Assembly (NCBI GenBank): GCA_963795805.1
Contig: CAWCIV010000001.1
Span: forward strand, 558,001 to 622,000
Direction: 5' to 3'
Source of the DNA: JALYYC01 sp963795805
GTDB lineage: Bacteria > Chloroflexota > Dormibacteria > CF-121
DNA length: 64,000 nt
Shown: piece by piece, positions 52,095 to 62,150 of the stretch
How the letters are laid out: the number at the start of each line of letters is the position of its first letter
How positions within the stretch are numbered: the first letter of the stretch is position 1
The notes under the pieces: generated by a model
The model's database searches: none
Told to the model about the DNA's origin: nothing
The model's input: the letters and a program-made list of their open reading frames with translations, nothing else
Translations under genes and position numbers: made by a program

Positions 52095-52751
52095 ATGCTC
52101 GAAAAATTCACCTGGTACAAGCAATCCGCCTACAAGTGGCAGGGTGACGGACGGACCTTGTACATCGACCCCTGGGGCGTGACCAAAGGTCAGGATGCGC
52201 CCGCCGACGTGATCTTTATCACCCATGCGCACTTCGATCATTTCCAGCCCGAAGAGATCGACAAGGTTTTAGGACCCAAGACCCAGATCGTCGCGCCACA
52301 CGATATCGCGAAGGAACTCGGGGGCAACGTGAAAGCGGTCAAGCCCGGTGAGTCGTTCGAGGTGGCGGGCATCAAGGTCGAGACTGTGGTGGCGTACAAC
52401 ACGCATCCAGAGAAGCTGCAGAATCATCCGAAGGCGAACAATTGGGTCGGGTACATCCTGAAGCTGGGGGATCATCGCTACTATCACGCTGGCGACACCG
52501 ACCCAGCTCCGGAGCTCGAGAAGATCAAAACCGACGTCGCCTTCGTGCCGATTGGCGACACCTACACCATGGGCGCATCCGAGGCGGCCGGCTTCATCAA
52601 GAAAATTCGCCCCCAGCTCGCAGTGCCGATGCACTACGGGTTCGTGGTCGGGACGCCGGCTGACGCGGAAACCTTTGCCAGGGAATGCGCGCCGGTGAAG
52701 GTCCAGACACTGAAGCCGGTTCACGCGTTCGAGACGGCGGCCGCGCACTAA
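52095..52751 (+). CDS. Metallo-beta-lactamase-fold hydrolase (UPF0173-like)
   Basis: Metal-dependent hydrolase with the H-x-H-x-D-H motif in FITHAHFDHFQPEEI, a later metal ligand in YYHAGDTDPAPE and a third in AVPMHYGFVVG. YIDPWGVTKGQDAPADVIF is the typical opening of the family. It is 218 aa and complete. A GAGGAGGA ribosome site lies before ATG 52095. The substrate is unknown. Confidence 0.87.
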   Translation: MLEKFTWYKQSAYKWQGDGRTLYIDPWGVTKGQDAPADVIFITHAHFDHFQPEEIDKVLGPKTQIVAPHDIAKELGGNVKAVKPGESFEVAGIKVETVVAYNTHPEKLQNHPKANNWVGYILKLGDHRYYHAGDTDPAPELEKIKTDVAFVPIGDTYTMGASEAAGFIKKIRPQLAVPMHYGFVVGTPADAETFARECAPVKVQTLKPVHAFETAAAH

Positions 52752-52952
52752 CGGCCGGCACGGCCGCGGCCCGACGGCTGCACTGCAACGTAGCGGAGGG
52801 TTTTCGGCTTGTAGGTCTGTCTGGTTCACCAGGCGGTTCTCGCTCAACGGAGGCATGTCAGCGAGGGTGGTGCATCGGCACGCCTCTTTGGATGCGGTGG
52901 TCCGTCGACAAAGAGAATTGAGTCTGCGTTTTGACAGACAGCTGTCGCAGTC
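52752..52952. other. Intergenic region with TTGACA and a palindrome
   Basis: No gene is visible in these 201 bases. TTGACA at 52931-52936 is directly followed by the perfect palindrome GACAGCTGTC (52937-52946), within a wider imperfect dyad flanked by TGAC and GTCA (52932-52953). This arrangement resembles a promoter with an operator in the spacer, upstream of the HNH gene. If used, the -10 would overlap the ATG at 52953, which favours initiation at ATG 52971. Confidence 0.4.
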
Positions 52953-54179
52953 ATGCGTCAGGATGAAAGCATGGCCGCGGCAGACGATCGTTGCGAGACT
53001 CCGCTCGACCTGATCCGTCGCGGCTATGAGCGGATGCCGGGCTGGTTGACCGGCAAACGTGACGAAGCGTGCGGCCCGATCGCGATCGAGCTTCAGGAGT
53101 TTCGCGACCGATCCGAGGCGAACTCGGCCGAGGCACTGCGCCGGTTTGAGAAGTCAGGTTCGTGGACCGAAGACGGATCGCTGAGCCTGGTTGCCTGGCT
53201 GCGCACGCACGGGAAGCTCTCCGGCGGCGCGGCGATGCAACGGGTCACGATCGCCCGGCAGCTGGAACAGCTACCGGAGACCGGGAAGGCGTTCCAGCGT
53301 GGCGACCTGGGTTACGAGCATGTGGCCATCATCAGCCGAACGGCGGAACACGTCGGAGTGGCCGCGGTGCAACACGCGGAGTCGGCACTGCTCGACGCGG
53401 CGCAGACCAAGGATCCCGGGCAGTTCGTGGCGGTCGCCAAAGAGTTCGAGCACCGGGTGGATGCCGAGGCCGCCTTGCGTGAAACCAATCGGGCCTTCAG
53501 TCGCCGGTACTTCCACCTGAGCGAGCCGAAGGACGGCGTGGTCCACCTTGAAGGCCTGCTCGATGCCGAGGGTGGCGCGACGCTGAAGACCGCGCTTGAC
53601 GGGGTGATGTCGGTGCCCGCTCGTGATGACGACCGGACGCCAGGGCAGCGCCGCGCGGATGGAATCGTGGACGTCGCCAGGATGGCGCTCACCGGTGGCA
53701 AGCTGGGCCGGACCGGCGGGCAGCGGCCGCACCTCGTGATCACCGCCAGCGTCGAGACGCTCGCCGGCGTGCCGGGCGCCGCGCCAGCGCGGATGGACGG
53801 CGTCGGCCCGATCCCCCTGGCGACGGCGGAACGTCATGCCTGCGACTCCACGATCAGTTGGCTGGTTGGAAAGGCCGAATTTGAAAGTGAGACCAGCCAC
53901 GCCCACCGACAGATTCCAGCGTCGACGCGACGGGCGTTGGTCGCCCGCGACCGCGAGTGCGTCTTCCATGGCTGTCACCGGCCGGCGAGCTGGTGCGATG
54001 GGCATCACCTGCTCTTCTGGTCGCGTGGCGGCGAGACGAAACTGGACAACCTGGCACTCGTCTGCGGCCGGCATCACCGAATGCTCCACGAAGAGGGCTG
54101 GACGCTGCAACGCTCCGGCGGCCGGTGGGTAACGAAACCGCCCGGGCAACCGGTTCCCGCCCACGCCCGGTCCGCCTGA
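52953..54179 (+). CDS. DUF222 / HNH endonuclease domain protein (13E12-repeat type)
   Basis: A 408-aa protein with an N-terminal DUF222 helical domain, including VAWLRTHGKLSGGAAMQRVT and YEHVAIISRTAEHVG. The C-terminal HNH domain has ARDRECVFHGCHRP, then WCDGHHLLFWSRGGETKLDN and LVCGRHHRMLHEEGW, with all expected Cys and His ligands. Such genes are common in Actinomycetota and related soil bacteria and spread as repeats. No flanking repeats or partner genes are seen here. The start may be ATG 52953 or 52971. Confidence 0.87.
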   Translation: MRQDESMAAADDRCETPLDLIRRGYERMPGWLTGKRDEACGPIAIELQEFRDRSEANSAEALRRFEKSGSWTEDGSLSLVAWLRTHGKLSGGAAMQRVTIARQLEQLPETGKAFQRGDLGYEHVAIISRTAEHVGVAAVQHAESALLDAAQTKDPGQFVAVAKEFEHRVDAEAALRETNRAFSRRYFHLSEPKDGVVHLEGLLDAEGGATLKTALDGVMSVPARDDDRTPGQRRADGIVDVARMALTGGKLGRTGGQRPHLVITASVETLAGVPGAAPARMDGVGPIPLATAERHACDSTISWLVGKAEFESETSHAHRQIPASTRRALVARDRECVFHGCHRPASWCDGHHLLFWSRGGETKLDNLALVCGRHHRMLHEEGWTLQRSGGRWVTKPPGQPVPAHARSA

Positions 54180-54395
54180 GAGCCGACCAGCCTTGCGGTC
54201 GAGCAGCCGGACCGCGTTTGCCCGATAGGCCGCGCTGGGCCTGCCGGCCCTCGCGAGCGAGGCTTAAGTGCCATGCGAGCGATTGCGGCATTAGCGCGCA
54301 GACCGACGACGCTGACCGCCGTTCTTTATCGGGAACTTTTGGATGGCCTCCGACGTCTGGATGCTGACGTCAACGGACGGATTAGGAGGCACTCA
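54180..54395. other. Intergenic region with small stem-loop
   Basis: No gene is seen. CCTCG and CGAGG (54249-54262) form a short hairpin with a CGAG loop that could end the HNH transcript; it has no T-run. A good ribosome site (TAGGAGG, 54383-54389) precedes ATG 54396. No convincing promoter was found. Confidence 0.3.
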
Positions 54396-55510
54396 ATGCT
54401 CAACAAGCTCGTTCCGGCAGCTGCCGCCACGCTCGCGGTGTTTCTAACGCAGGCGCTCCCCGCCGCCGCCTGTGGCGGGTTGGTGGCGCCCAACGGGGCG
54501 ATTCGACTCGACCGGGCGACGACGCTCGTTGCCTGGCACGACGGTGTCGAGCACTATATGACCAGCTTCAGTTACCAGGGCAGTGCCAAGAGCTTTGGCT
54601 GGATCGTGCCCCTGCCGACGATCCCGGACAAAGTCGAGCCAGGCGGCAAATGGACGCTCCAGCGGCTCGTGCGTGAAACGCATCCGCAACCGTTTGAACT
54701 CCGCTTCGGGGCTCAGGTGCAGGCGGCCTCCGCGGACACGGCCATTGTTCTGCAGCAGGTGCAGGTCGACGCGCTCGATATCACGGTTCTGAGTGGCAGC
54801 GGGCAGGCCGTCCTCGATTGGGCTTCGGCCAACGGGTTCAGCATCGATGCCGAGACCCACGCGCATGTCCTCCAGTACGCCAAGGGCAGCCCGATTTTCA
54901 TGGCCGCGAAATACAACACCGCCCGGGCCGCATCACAACGACTGCTGTTTGGCGACGGCGCGCCGGTCCTGATCACGATGAAGCTGGCGCACCCGTGGGT
55001 TCCCTTCGAAGTCCTCGCCGCGGGTCAGCAGGTCAAGGCTGATCTTTACCTGCTGTCGGATCAGCCGGTGAACACCAGCGAGCTCGGCGCCGCGCTCGGG
55101 GTCTCGGGAGTTGGGACATCGGTGCCGGGAGCCGACGGTTTCACGCTCAAATTTCAGGAGGCGATGAACACCAGTCTCTATCAGGATCTTTCGAGCGACC
55201 GAAACATGAGCTGGGTGCGTCCGGACGGCTGGCTGACCTACATGACGCTTGATGCGCCGGACAGCAAAGTCACATACGACATGAGCATCACGCCGATGGG
55301 CGTCGTGAGAATCGCGCCCTTCGGCACCAACCCGATGGCCATCGTGGACGGAGCGAAGGGCCGGCCCGCGGCCGCGAATCTGCCGACTGCACCGATGGGC
55401 ACCGGCCTCACGCTGGCGCTGCTGGGTCTCGTCTTCGCTGCCGGCTTAGCGCTCTACCGCTGGCGCCGTATCGCCCGCATGTTCGATCCGTCGCGGCGCG
55501 ACTCGACCAG

Positions 55511-55514
<4 letters not shown>
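54396..55514 (+). CDS. DUF2330-like secreted, membrane-tethered protein
   Basis: Exported protein of 372 aa. The signal peptide MLNKLVPAAAATLAVFLTQA is followed by AACGGLVAPNG, the conserved Cys-Gly-Gly of DUF2330 proteins. Further family-like blocks are TTLVAWHDGVEHYMTSFSYQ and SFGWIVPLPTIPDKVEPGGK. A C-terminal membrane helix (LTLALLGLVFAAGLALYRWR) anchors it. ATG 54396 is chosen for its TAGGAGG ribosome site; an upstream ATG at 54273 would add a non-signal extension. The function is unknown. Confidence 0.78.
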
Positions 55515-56275
<761 letters not shown>

Positions 56276-56613
56276 CGAGCCAGCATAGGGCACCCGCTCG
56301 GAAAGGGCCTGGACGCACCGTCGCAACTGGATAGCGGTTTGCCCCGCTTTGCTGATAGGCTATTCCCCTATTTGCTACGGCTGTGCTAGGGTCATAAGGG
56401 GGCGATCCCCACTCACTTGGGAGGGTGAACCAGGGGTGCGCCGCGCATGCACAGGCCGCGCCGTAAAGCGGATCACGACGGGACTATGGAGGCGGATCCG
56501 TCCGCGGGGTCACGATTTGGATTTTCCCCCTAGCGTCCGGCACCGGCGCGTTGCAATCGCAACTAAGAAATGACGCTGAGAAAAGACACCGAATCACGGG
56601 AGGAGAAGCAACA
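56276..56613. other. Long divergent leader before the Opp-like operon
   Basis: No gene of normal size is seen in these 338 bases. ATAGG (56355-56359) and CCTAT (56367-56371) form an inverted repeat. It lies 12-16 bases before a TG-C-TAGGGT element (56384-56392) resembling an extended -10. If that is the start, the message has an untranslated leader of about 210 bases with GC-rich hairpins (for example GCGGA/TCCGC near 56490-56505). The ribosome site GGGAGGAG lies before ATG 56614. I recognise no known riboswitch. Confidence 0.4.
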
Positions 56614-58263
56614 ATGACAGGACTCTCACAAGCGAGGTCGTCGCTCTGGGCAGTTGCGGTCGCGGGTTGCCTGGTTGCGCTGAGCGCGTGCGGTAATGCC
56701 AACAACGCTGCGTCCGGAAACACCACCCTGACAATCCAGGGCGATTCGGGCAACCCAACACTGGTCGAAAACTTCAATCCCTTCGCGGGTTCCGCCTTGC
56801 ATGGCGTCAATCTGATTTACGAGCCGCTTGAGATCCCGAGCCCGGTCGACGGGACGTATACGCCGTTTTTGGCCACGTCCTACAAGTTCAGTGATCCCAA
56901 GACGCTCGTGTACACCATCCGGCAAAACGTCAAGTGGAGCGATGGCAAGAGCTTTACGCCCGCCGACGTAGTCTTCACGTTCAATTTGCTCAAGAAGTAC
57001 CCCGCGCTGGACAACAAGGCGGTCTGGCAACAGATCAGCTCGGTCTCCGCAAACGGCAATGATGTGACCATGAATTTCACCGCGCCCAACGTCCCGTTCG
57101 CGATCTCGATCGCACAAACGCCGATCGTGCCTGAGCACCTGTGGTCGAGCATCGCTGACCCGGTCAAGGACGCCAACACCCATCCGGTGGGGACCGGACC
57201 GTACATGCTGGACGCCTTCGCACCGACCCAGTACACGCTCAAGAAAAACACCGGCTACTGGCAGGCCGACAAGATCGCGGCTGACCAGGCCGTCTTCCCG
57301 GCGCAGGCCAGCAATCAGAGTACGAACCAGCTGGACGTCGTCAGTGGCAAGTTCGACTGGTCCTACAACTTCTTGCCGGACGTCAAGACGACCTACGTGG
57401 CGAAAGACCCGGCCCACAACCAGTACTGGTTCCCGGCGGGCGGCACGATTGCCCTTTACCTCAATCTGACGAAGAAGCCTTACAACGACGTGAACTTTCG
57501 TAAGGGCCTCTCGATGGCGCTTGACCGCACGACGATCGCGACCAAGGCGGTCAACGGTTACCTCGACCAGGCCAGCATGTCGGGCTTGATCCTGCCGAAC
57601 CTCAAGAAGTGGCTCGACCCGAGCCTGCCGAACCAGGGGCTCGTGGCGAAGGATGCCGCGGGTGCGCAGGCGGCCTTCGCGCAGGCCGGCTACACCACGC
57701 AGGGCGGAAAGCTGATGAGCGGCGGAAAACAGGCCACCATGACGATCGTGATGCCCGGCAACTTCAGCGACTGGGTCGCCGCGGCCAAGGAGGTCGTCAA
57801 TCAGCTGGGCGCCGTTGGCATCAACGCCACGTTGGATCTGCCCCAGTACGCGCAGTACTCGACGGGAATTCAGGCCGGCACGTTTGATGCCGCGATCGGC
57901 GGCTTCGGCGGCAGCGGCGATCCCTACACGGATTACAACCTGGCGCTGAGTAGCACCTTTGCGACGCCGGTGAACACGCCGACCTCGAACAACTTCGAGC
58001 GGTTCAAGGATCCGACGGTCGACCAAGCGCTGGCAACGCTGGCATCGTCGACCGACCAATCAGCCCAGCAGCAGGCCACCTACACCCTCGAGCAAGCGAT
58101 GTACAACAAGGTCCCGATCGTGCTCATGTACTACGGCGGCAGCTGGGGTCTGTTCTCAACGAAGCGATTCACCGGATGGCCGTCAGCCTCCGACCCGTAC
58201 ACCCTGCCTACCAACTACAACAATTCATTGCTGACGGTGGTGACCCACATCAAGAAGACGTAA
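56614..58263 (+). CDS. Opp/Dpp-type ABC transporter substrate-binding lipoprotein (SBP_bac_5)
   Basis: Extracytoplasmic receptor of the peptide/oligosaccharide family. The signal peptide ends in the lipobox VALSACGN (LSAC). Family blocks are LVENFNPFAG, NLIYEPLEIPSPVDGTYTPF, WSDGKSFTPADVVFTFNLLK (the strongest signature) and GTGPYMLDAFAPTQYTLKKN. It is 549 aa and full length. The ligand may be an oligosaccharide rather than a peptide, because the operon ends with a secreted glycoside hydrolase. Known cellobiose and xyloglucan-type receptors belong to the same family. Confidence 0.92.
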   Translation: MTGLSQARSSLWAVAVAGCLVALSACGNANNAASGNTTLTIQGDSGNPTLVENFNPFAGSALHGVNLIYEPLEIPSPVDGTYTPFLATSYKFSDPKTLVYTIRQNVKWSDGKSFTPADVVFTFNLLKKYPALDNKAVWQQISSVSANGNDVTMNFTAPNVPFAISIAQTPIVPEHLWSSIADPVKDANTHPVGTGPYMLDAFAPTQYTLKKNTGYWQADKIAADQAVFPAQASNQSTNQLDVVSGKFDWSYNFLPDVKTTYVAKDPAHNQYWFPAGGTIALYLNLTKKPYNDVNFRKGLSMALDRTTIATKAVNGYLDQASMSGLILPNLKKWLDPSLPNQGLVAKDAAGAQAAFAQAGYTTQGGKLMSGGKQATMTIVMPGNFSDWVAAAKEVVNQLGAVGINATLDLPQYAQYSTGIQAGTFDAAIGGFGGSGDPYTDYNLALSSTFATPVNTPTSNNFERFKDPTVDQALATLASSTDQSAQQQATYTLEQAMYNKVPIVLMYYGGSWGLFSTKRFTGWPSASDPYTLPTNYNNSLLTVVTHIKKT

Positions 58264-58318
58264 CCACGATGTCCCTCGATACCACTCGACGCGCTCATGG
58301 CGGGCCTCGACGCCCGCC

Positions 58319-59320
58319 ATGCCGTGGCCGGAAATGAGCTACATCGTCCGCAAGGCGGCGTTGTTTCTCGTCACCTTGTGGGGCGCGATCACGCTGAATT
58401 TCCTCCTGCCGCGGCTGATGCCGGGTTCCCCGGTCGATGCGGCGCTGGCAAAGCTCGCCTCCAGCGGCGTCCCGATCACAAACGCCGAACGCCAGGCGGT
58501 CGAGATCCAGCTTGGCTCGCCGCACGGCAGCCTGCTGACCCAGTACTGGGACTATCTGGGGGGCATCGTCCACCTCAATTTCGGCAGCTCGTACTCGTTC
58601 CCGAGTGAGACGGTCGCCCAAACGATCGGCAAGGCGGCCCCGTGGACGCTCGGCCTGGTGGGCGTGACCACGATCGTCGCGTTCATCCTTGGAACGCTGT
58701 TGGGCGTATATGCGGGCTGGCGGCGGGGAAAGACGGCGGACACGACGGTCACATTGGGCGCGACGTTTTTTGCCGCCTTCCCGCCGTTCTGGCTCGGACT
58801 GTTGCTGCTCTACGTTCTCGCGTTCAAACTCAACTTGTTTCCAATCAAAGGTGGTTACAACCCCGGCGAGACGCCGAACCTGAGCCCGGCGTTTCTCGCG
58901 GACGCGGTCTTCCACAGCATTCTCCCGGCGCTGACCCTGGCGGTGACCACCCTTTCGGGCTGGGTATTTGGGATGCGCAACAACATGATCAACACCCTTG
59001 GCGAGGACTACGTGACGTTTGCGGAGGCTAATGGGCTACGCACCCGGACGATCGCGCTGCTGTACGCCGCGCGCAACGCGATTCTGCCCAATGTCACGGC
59101 CTTCGGTCTCTCGTTGGGTGCCGTGGTCGGCGGCTCGGTCCTGGTCGAGGGGATCTTCAGCTATCCCGGTCTGGGGAACCTGCTTTACGTCGCCGTGTCG
59201 AATCACGATTTTCCCCTGATGCAGGCGCTGTTCCTGGTCATCACGGTGAGCATGCTGGTTGCGATCTTCGTCGTCGACCTGCTGTACGTTCGCTTGGATC
59301 CGCGGGTGCGACAAGGATGA
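58319..59320 (+). CDS. Opp/Dpp-type ABC transporter permease (DppB type)
   Basis: First membrane subunit of the transporter. MSYIVRKAALFLVTLWGAIT is the N-terminal helix; ATG 58319 or 58334 could start it. FLLPRLMPGSPVDAALAKLA is the usual G-x-P block. FGMRNNMINTLGEDYVTFAE with ANGLRTRTIALLYAARNAIL is the EAA loop. It is 333 aa with six helices. A 55-base gap separates it from the receptor gene, and it overlaps the next permease by four bases. Confidence 0.92.
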   Translation: MPWPEMSYIVRKAALFLVTLWGAITLNFLLPRLMPGSPVDAALAKLASSGVPITNAERQAVEIQLGSPHGSLLTQYWDYLGGIVHLNFGSSYSFPSETVAQTIGKAAPWTLGLVGVTTIVAFILGTLLGVYAGWRRGKTADTTVTLGATFFAAFPPFWLGLLLLYVLAFKLNLFPIKGGYNPGETPNLSPAFLADAVFHSILPALTLAVTTLSGWVFGMRNNMINTLGEDYVTFAEANGLRTRTIALLYAARNAILPNVTAFGLSLGAVVGGSVLVEGIFSYPGLGNLLYVAVSNHDFPLMQALFLVITVSMLVAIFVVDLLYVRLDPRVRQG

Positions 59321-60258
59321 GTATTGTCACACCGGTTCCGCCACCCACCGTTCCCGGCGCCGAGGTCAAAATCCCGATTCGTCAGACTGGTCCTGTTCCG
59401 GGCCCGTTACGGTTCGTAAGCCGTTCGCTGCTCACGCTCTGGAGCAATCGCAAGGCCCGCATCGGCCTGGTGATTCTCGGCCTGGACATCCTGGTGGCCG
59501 TTCTGGCGCCAGTGCTCGCACCACACTCTCCGACGGCGACGACGTTCCCCCCGTATCTAGGCCCAAGTTCCACCAACTGGTTTGGCACGACAGGGAACGG
59601 CCAGGACGTTTTCTCGCAGCTGATCTACGGCGCACGGATCTCGTTGCTCGTCGGGCTTGTGGCAGGGGCGGTGGCGACCTTCGTGGCCGTGACGATAGGC
59701 CTCATCGCCGGCTACCGGCCTGGCGTGGTCGACGAGGTGCTCAGTTTTGTGACCAACCTGGTGCTCGTCATTCCCGGCCTGCCCCTGATGTTCATCCTGG
59801 CCGCGTACCTGAAGAGCCGGTCAGTGTGGACCATCGTTCTCGTGGTTGCGTTCACGAGTTGGGCAACGGGTGCTCGCGTCATCCGTAGTCAGGCCTCGAC
59901 CTTGCGGACCCGCGAGTTTGTGACTTCAGCGGTGTTCTCCGGTGAAGGGCTGTTCCGCGTCGTGTTCCGGGAAATCCTTCCGAATATGACGTCCCTCGTG
60001 GCCGGCAGCTTCTTCGCGGCGGCGACGGCCGCTGTCATGGCGGAGGCGAGCCTGGAGTTTCTCGGGTTAGGAGACCCGAGCACGGTCAGCTGGGGGACCA
60101 TCCTGTATTACGCCCAGCAGCAGAATGCCCTCCTGACCGGTCAATGGGTGATGATCTTCGCCCCGGGCCTGGCCATCGCCCTACTGGCCCTGGCGTTCAC
60201 GTTGGTCAACTTCGGCGTGGACGCGCTCTCCAATCCGCGACTGCGGGAGAAGGCATGA
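59317..60258 (+). CDS. Opp/Dpp-type ABC transporter permease (DppC type)
   Basis: Second membrane subunit, 313 aa with six helices. WFGTTGNGQDVFSQLIYGAR is the signature block of DppC-like permeases (usual 'l-G-T-D-x-x-G-R-D'). VIRSQASTLRTREFVTSAVF is the EAA loop equivalent, and FAAATAAVMAEASLEFLGLG precedes the final helices. The N-terminus (about 35 residues) is cytoplasmic and proline-rich. It overlaps both neighbours by four bases. Confidence 0.92.
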   Translation: MSIVTPVPPPTVPGAEVKIPIRQTGPVPGPLRFVSRSLLTLWSNRKARIGLVILGLDILVAVLAPVLAPHSPTATTFPPYLGPSSTNWFGTTGNGQDVFSQLIYGARISLLVGLVAGAVATFVAVTIGLIAGYRPGVVDEVLSFVTNLVLVIPGLPLMFILAAYLKSRSVWTIVLVVAFTSWATGARVIRSQASTLRTREFVTSAVFSGEGLFRVVFREILPNMTSLVAGSFFAAATAAVMAEASLEFLGLGDPSTVSWGTILYYAQQQNALLTGQWVMIFAPGLAIALLALAFTLVNFGVDALSNPRLREKA

Positions 60259-61277
60259 CGCAATTGCTTGACGCCAAGGGCGTAAATGTCGTCTACGAGC
60301 CGGCGCGCGGCCTTCGCATCTGGTCCGTGCGCGATGTGCACCTTGCGCTCGAGCAGGGAGAGTTCATCGGGCTGGTCGGTGAGTCCGGGTGTGGCAAGTC
60401 GACCCTGGGTTTCGCCCTCACCAGGATGCTCCGCGCGCCCGCCAAGCTCGAGAACGGAACCATCAACTTCGACGGCGTCGACATCGCCAGCCTGAGCGGC
60501 GAGAAGCTGCGCCAGCAGCGACGCGACGGTTTCGCGATTGTGCTGCAGAGCGGCATGAACGCGCTGAACCCGGTTCGCAACGTCGAGGATCATTTCGGCG
60601 ACATTCTCGGCGCCCACGCCCGATCCGGCGAACATTACCCCAGTCAAGCCATCCGGCGCCGCGGCGCCGAGTTACTCGGCAAGGTAGGGCTCGATGCCGG
60701 GGTTTTGAGCAAATTCCCGCACGAGCTCTCGGGCGGCATGCGCCAGCGGGTGTCCATCGCTCTGGTTCTGGCGCTCGAACCCCGGTTGATCGTCTTCGAC
60801 GAGCCGACGACGGCACTTGACGTGATCGTGCAGAAGGCCGTGATGAGGACGATCCAGGAGCTTCAGCGGGAGAGCGGGTTCACGGCGATCCTCATCAGCC
60901 ACGACCTTGGTGTCGTCCTCGAGTCGACCAACCGGTTGATGGTGATGTACGCGGGCCGGGTCGTCGAGGATCAACCGTCCAAAGACCTCGTGCGCGGAAA
61001 GCACCACCCGTACACGGAGGCGTTGCTGCGCTGCTATGCGGATCCCCGAGCCGAGGAGATCCATCTCGAAGGCATCCCGGGTAGCCCGCCGGACCTGTCG
61101 CTCCCGCAGTCGGGCTGTTCCTTCGCCCCGCGGTGCCCGCTGGCGCAGGACATCTGCTGGAAGGTGGACCCGCCACTGGCCCCGCTCGGACGCGGTTTAG
61201 CCGCCTGCCACGTCAGGGCCCCGTCCGAGAAGGTTGCGGGTGCCAAGGAGGCCAGCGCGAAGGTGGCGCAAAAATGA
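60255..61277 (+). CDS. Opp/Dpp-type ABC transporter ATPase (DppD type)
   Basis: First ATPase of the transporter. GLVGESGCGKSTLGFALTRM is Walker A, ELSGGMRQRVSIALVLAL the signature and LIVFDEPTTALDVIVQKAVM Walker B. The C-terminal region has PYTEALLRCYADP and the oligopeptide-type Cys cluster SGCSFAPRCPLAQDICWKVD, which in relatives binds an Fe-S cluster. The Q-loop region reads IVLQSGMNALNPVRNVEDHF. ATG 60255 overlaps the permease stop. Longer upstream reading is inside that permease and not used. Confidence 0.93.
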   Translation: MTQLLDAKGVNVVYEPARGLRIWSVRDVHLALEQGEFIGLVGESGCGKSTLGFALTRMLRAPAKLENGTINFDGVDIASLSGEKLRQQRRDGFAIVLQSGMNALNPVRNVEDHFGDILGAHARSGEHYPSQAIRRRGAELLGKVGLDAGVLSKFPHELSGGMRQRVSIALVLALEPRLIVFDEPTTALDVIVQKAVMRTIQELQRESGFTAILISHDLGVVLESTNRLMVMYAGRVVEDQPSKDLVRGKHHPYTEALLRCYADPRAEEIHLEGIPGSPPDLSLPQSGCSFAPRCPLAQDICWKVDPPLAPLGRGLAACHVRAPSEKVAGAKEASAKVAQK

Positions 61278-62128
61278 CGACCGTTCCGTCGAATGGGCAG
61301 GCAGCGTCCGATCGGGCCAGCAAGGTTGCGCCACTCGTCGTTCAGGGCGTGTCCAAAATCTACAGAGCCCGTGGTCGTGGCGGGAGGATGACGGCGGTCG
61401 ACAACGTATCGTTCACGCTCGCGCCCGGCGCGGCGATCGGGCTGGTCGGCGCGAGCGGCAGCGGCAAGAGCACGCTTGCCAAGATGATCACCGGCTCGGA
61501 GAAGCCCACGTCGGGATCGATCAGGTTCGGCGATCTCGCAGTCGAGCGCCTTCACTCCGGCGGCCTGCGCAAATACCACACACGAGTGCAGATGGTCTTC
61601 CAGGACCCGTACGCGGCGCTCAACCCCTTGCATACCGTCGAGTACACGGTCATGCGTCCCTGCCAGAATTTCCTCGGCATGTCCCCAACAAAAGCCAGAG
61701 ATCGCGTCCACGAATTGCTGGAGATCGTCGGGCTGACGCCAGCGGAACACTATGCGGCCAAGCTGCCGCATCAGCTCTCCGGGGGGCAGCGTCAGCGTGT
61801 CGTGATCGCCCGCGCCCTGGCCTGCGACCCGGAGGTGATCGTGGCCGACGAGCCGGTTTCGATGCTCGATGTGTCACTGCGCGCGGGGGTGCTCAAACTG
61901 CTCGCGAAGCTGCGCGCGGAACGCGGGCTCAGCCTGCTCTACATCACGCACGACTTACTGGGCGCCAGGGTCATTACCGACGAAATCCTCGTGCTGAATA
62001 AAGGAAAAGTCGTTGAACAGGGGCCGACCAAACACGTGCTCCAACATCCGAAGCACGAGTACACGATCCAGTTGCTCGATGCCGTCGCTACCCCGTTCGC
62101 TGCAGCTGACGCCAGTCCAAGCCGTTGA
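61274..62128 (+). CDS. Opp/Dpp-type ABC transporter ATPase (DppF type)
   Basis: Second ATPase. VSKIYRARGRGGRMTAVDNV leads to GLVGASGSGKSTLAKMITGS (Walker A), MVFQDPYAALNPLHTVEYTV (Q-loop), QLSGGQRQRVVIARALACDP (signature) and VIVADEPVSMLDVSLRAGVL (Walker B). The C-terminal Cys-rich tail seen in DppD is missing, and the protein ends at 284 aa, slightly short for the group. ATG 61274 overlaps the DppD-type stop. Confidence 0.92.
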   Translation: MTTVPSNGQAASDRASKVAPLVVQGVSKIYRARGRGGRMTAVDNVSFTLAPGAAIGLVGASGSGKSTLAKMITGSEKPTSGSIRFGDLAVERLHSGGLRKYHTRVQMVFQDPYAALNPLHTVEYTVMRPCQNFLGMSPTKARDRVHELLEIVGLTPAEHYAAKLPHQLSGGQRQRVVIARALACDPEVIVADEPVSMLDVSLRAGVLKLLAKLRAERGLSLLYITHDLLGARVITDEILVLNKGKVVEQGPTKHVLQHPKHEYTIQLLDAVATPFAAADASPSR

Positions 62129-62150
62129 TTCCGCCGGGAAGGAGCCAGAT

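Noticed and set aside
52953..54179. DUF222-HNH gene as part of an insertion element or intein
   Set aside because: No terminal repeats, target duplication, transposase or split host gene is visible around it.
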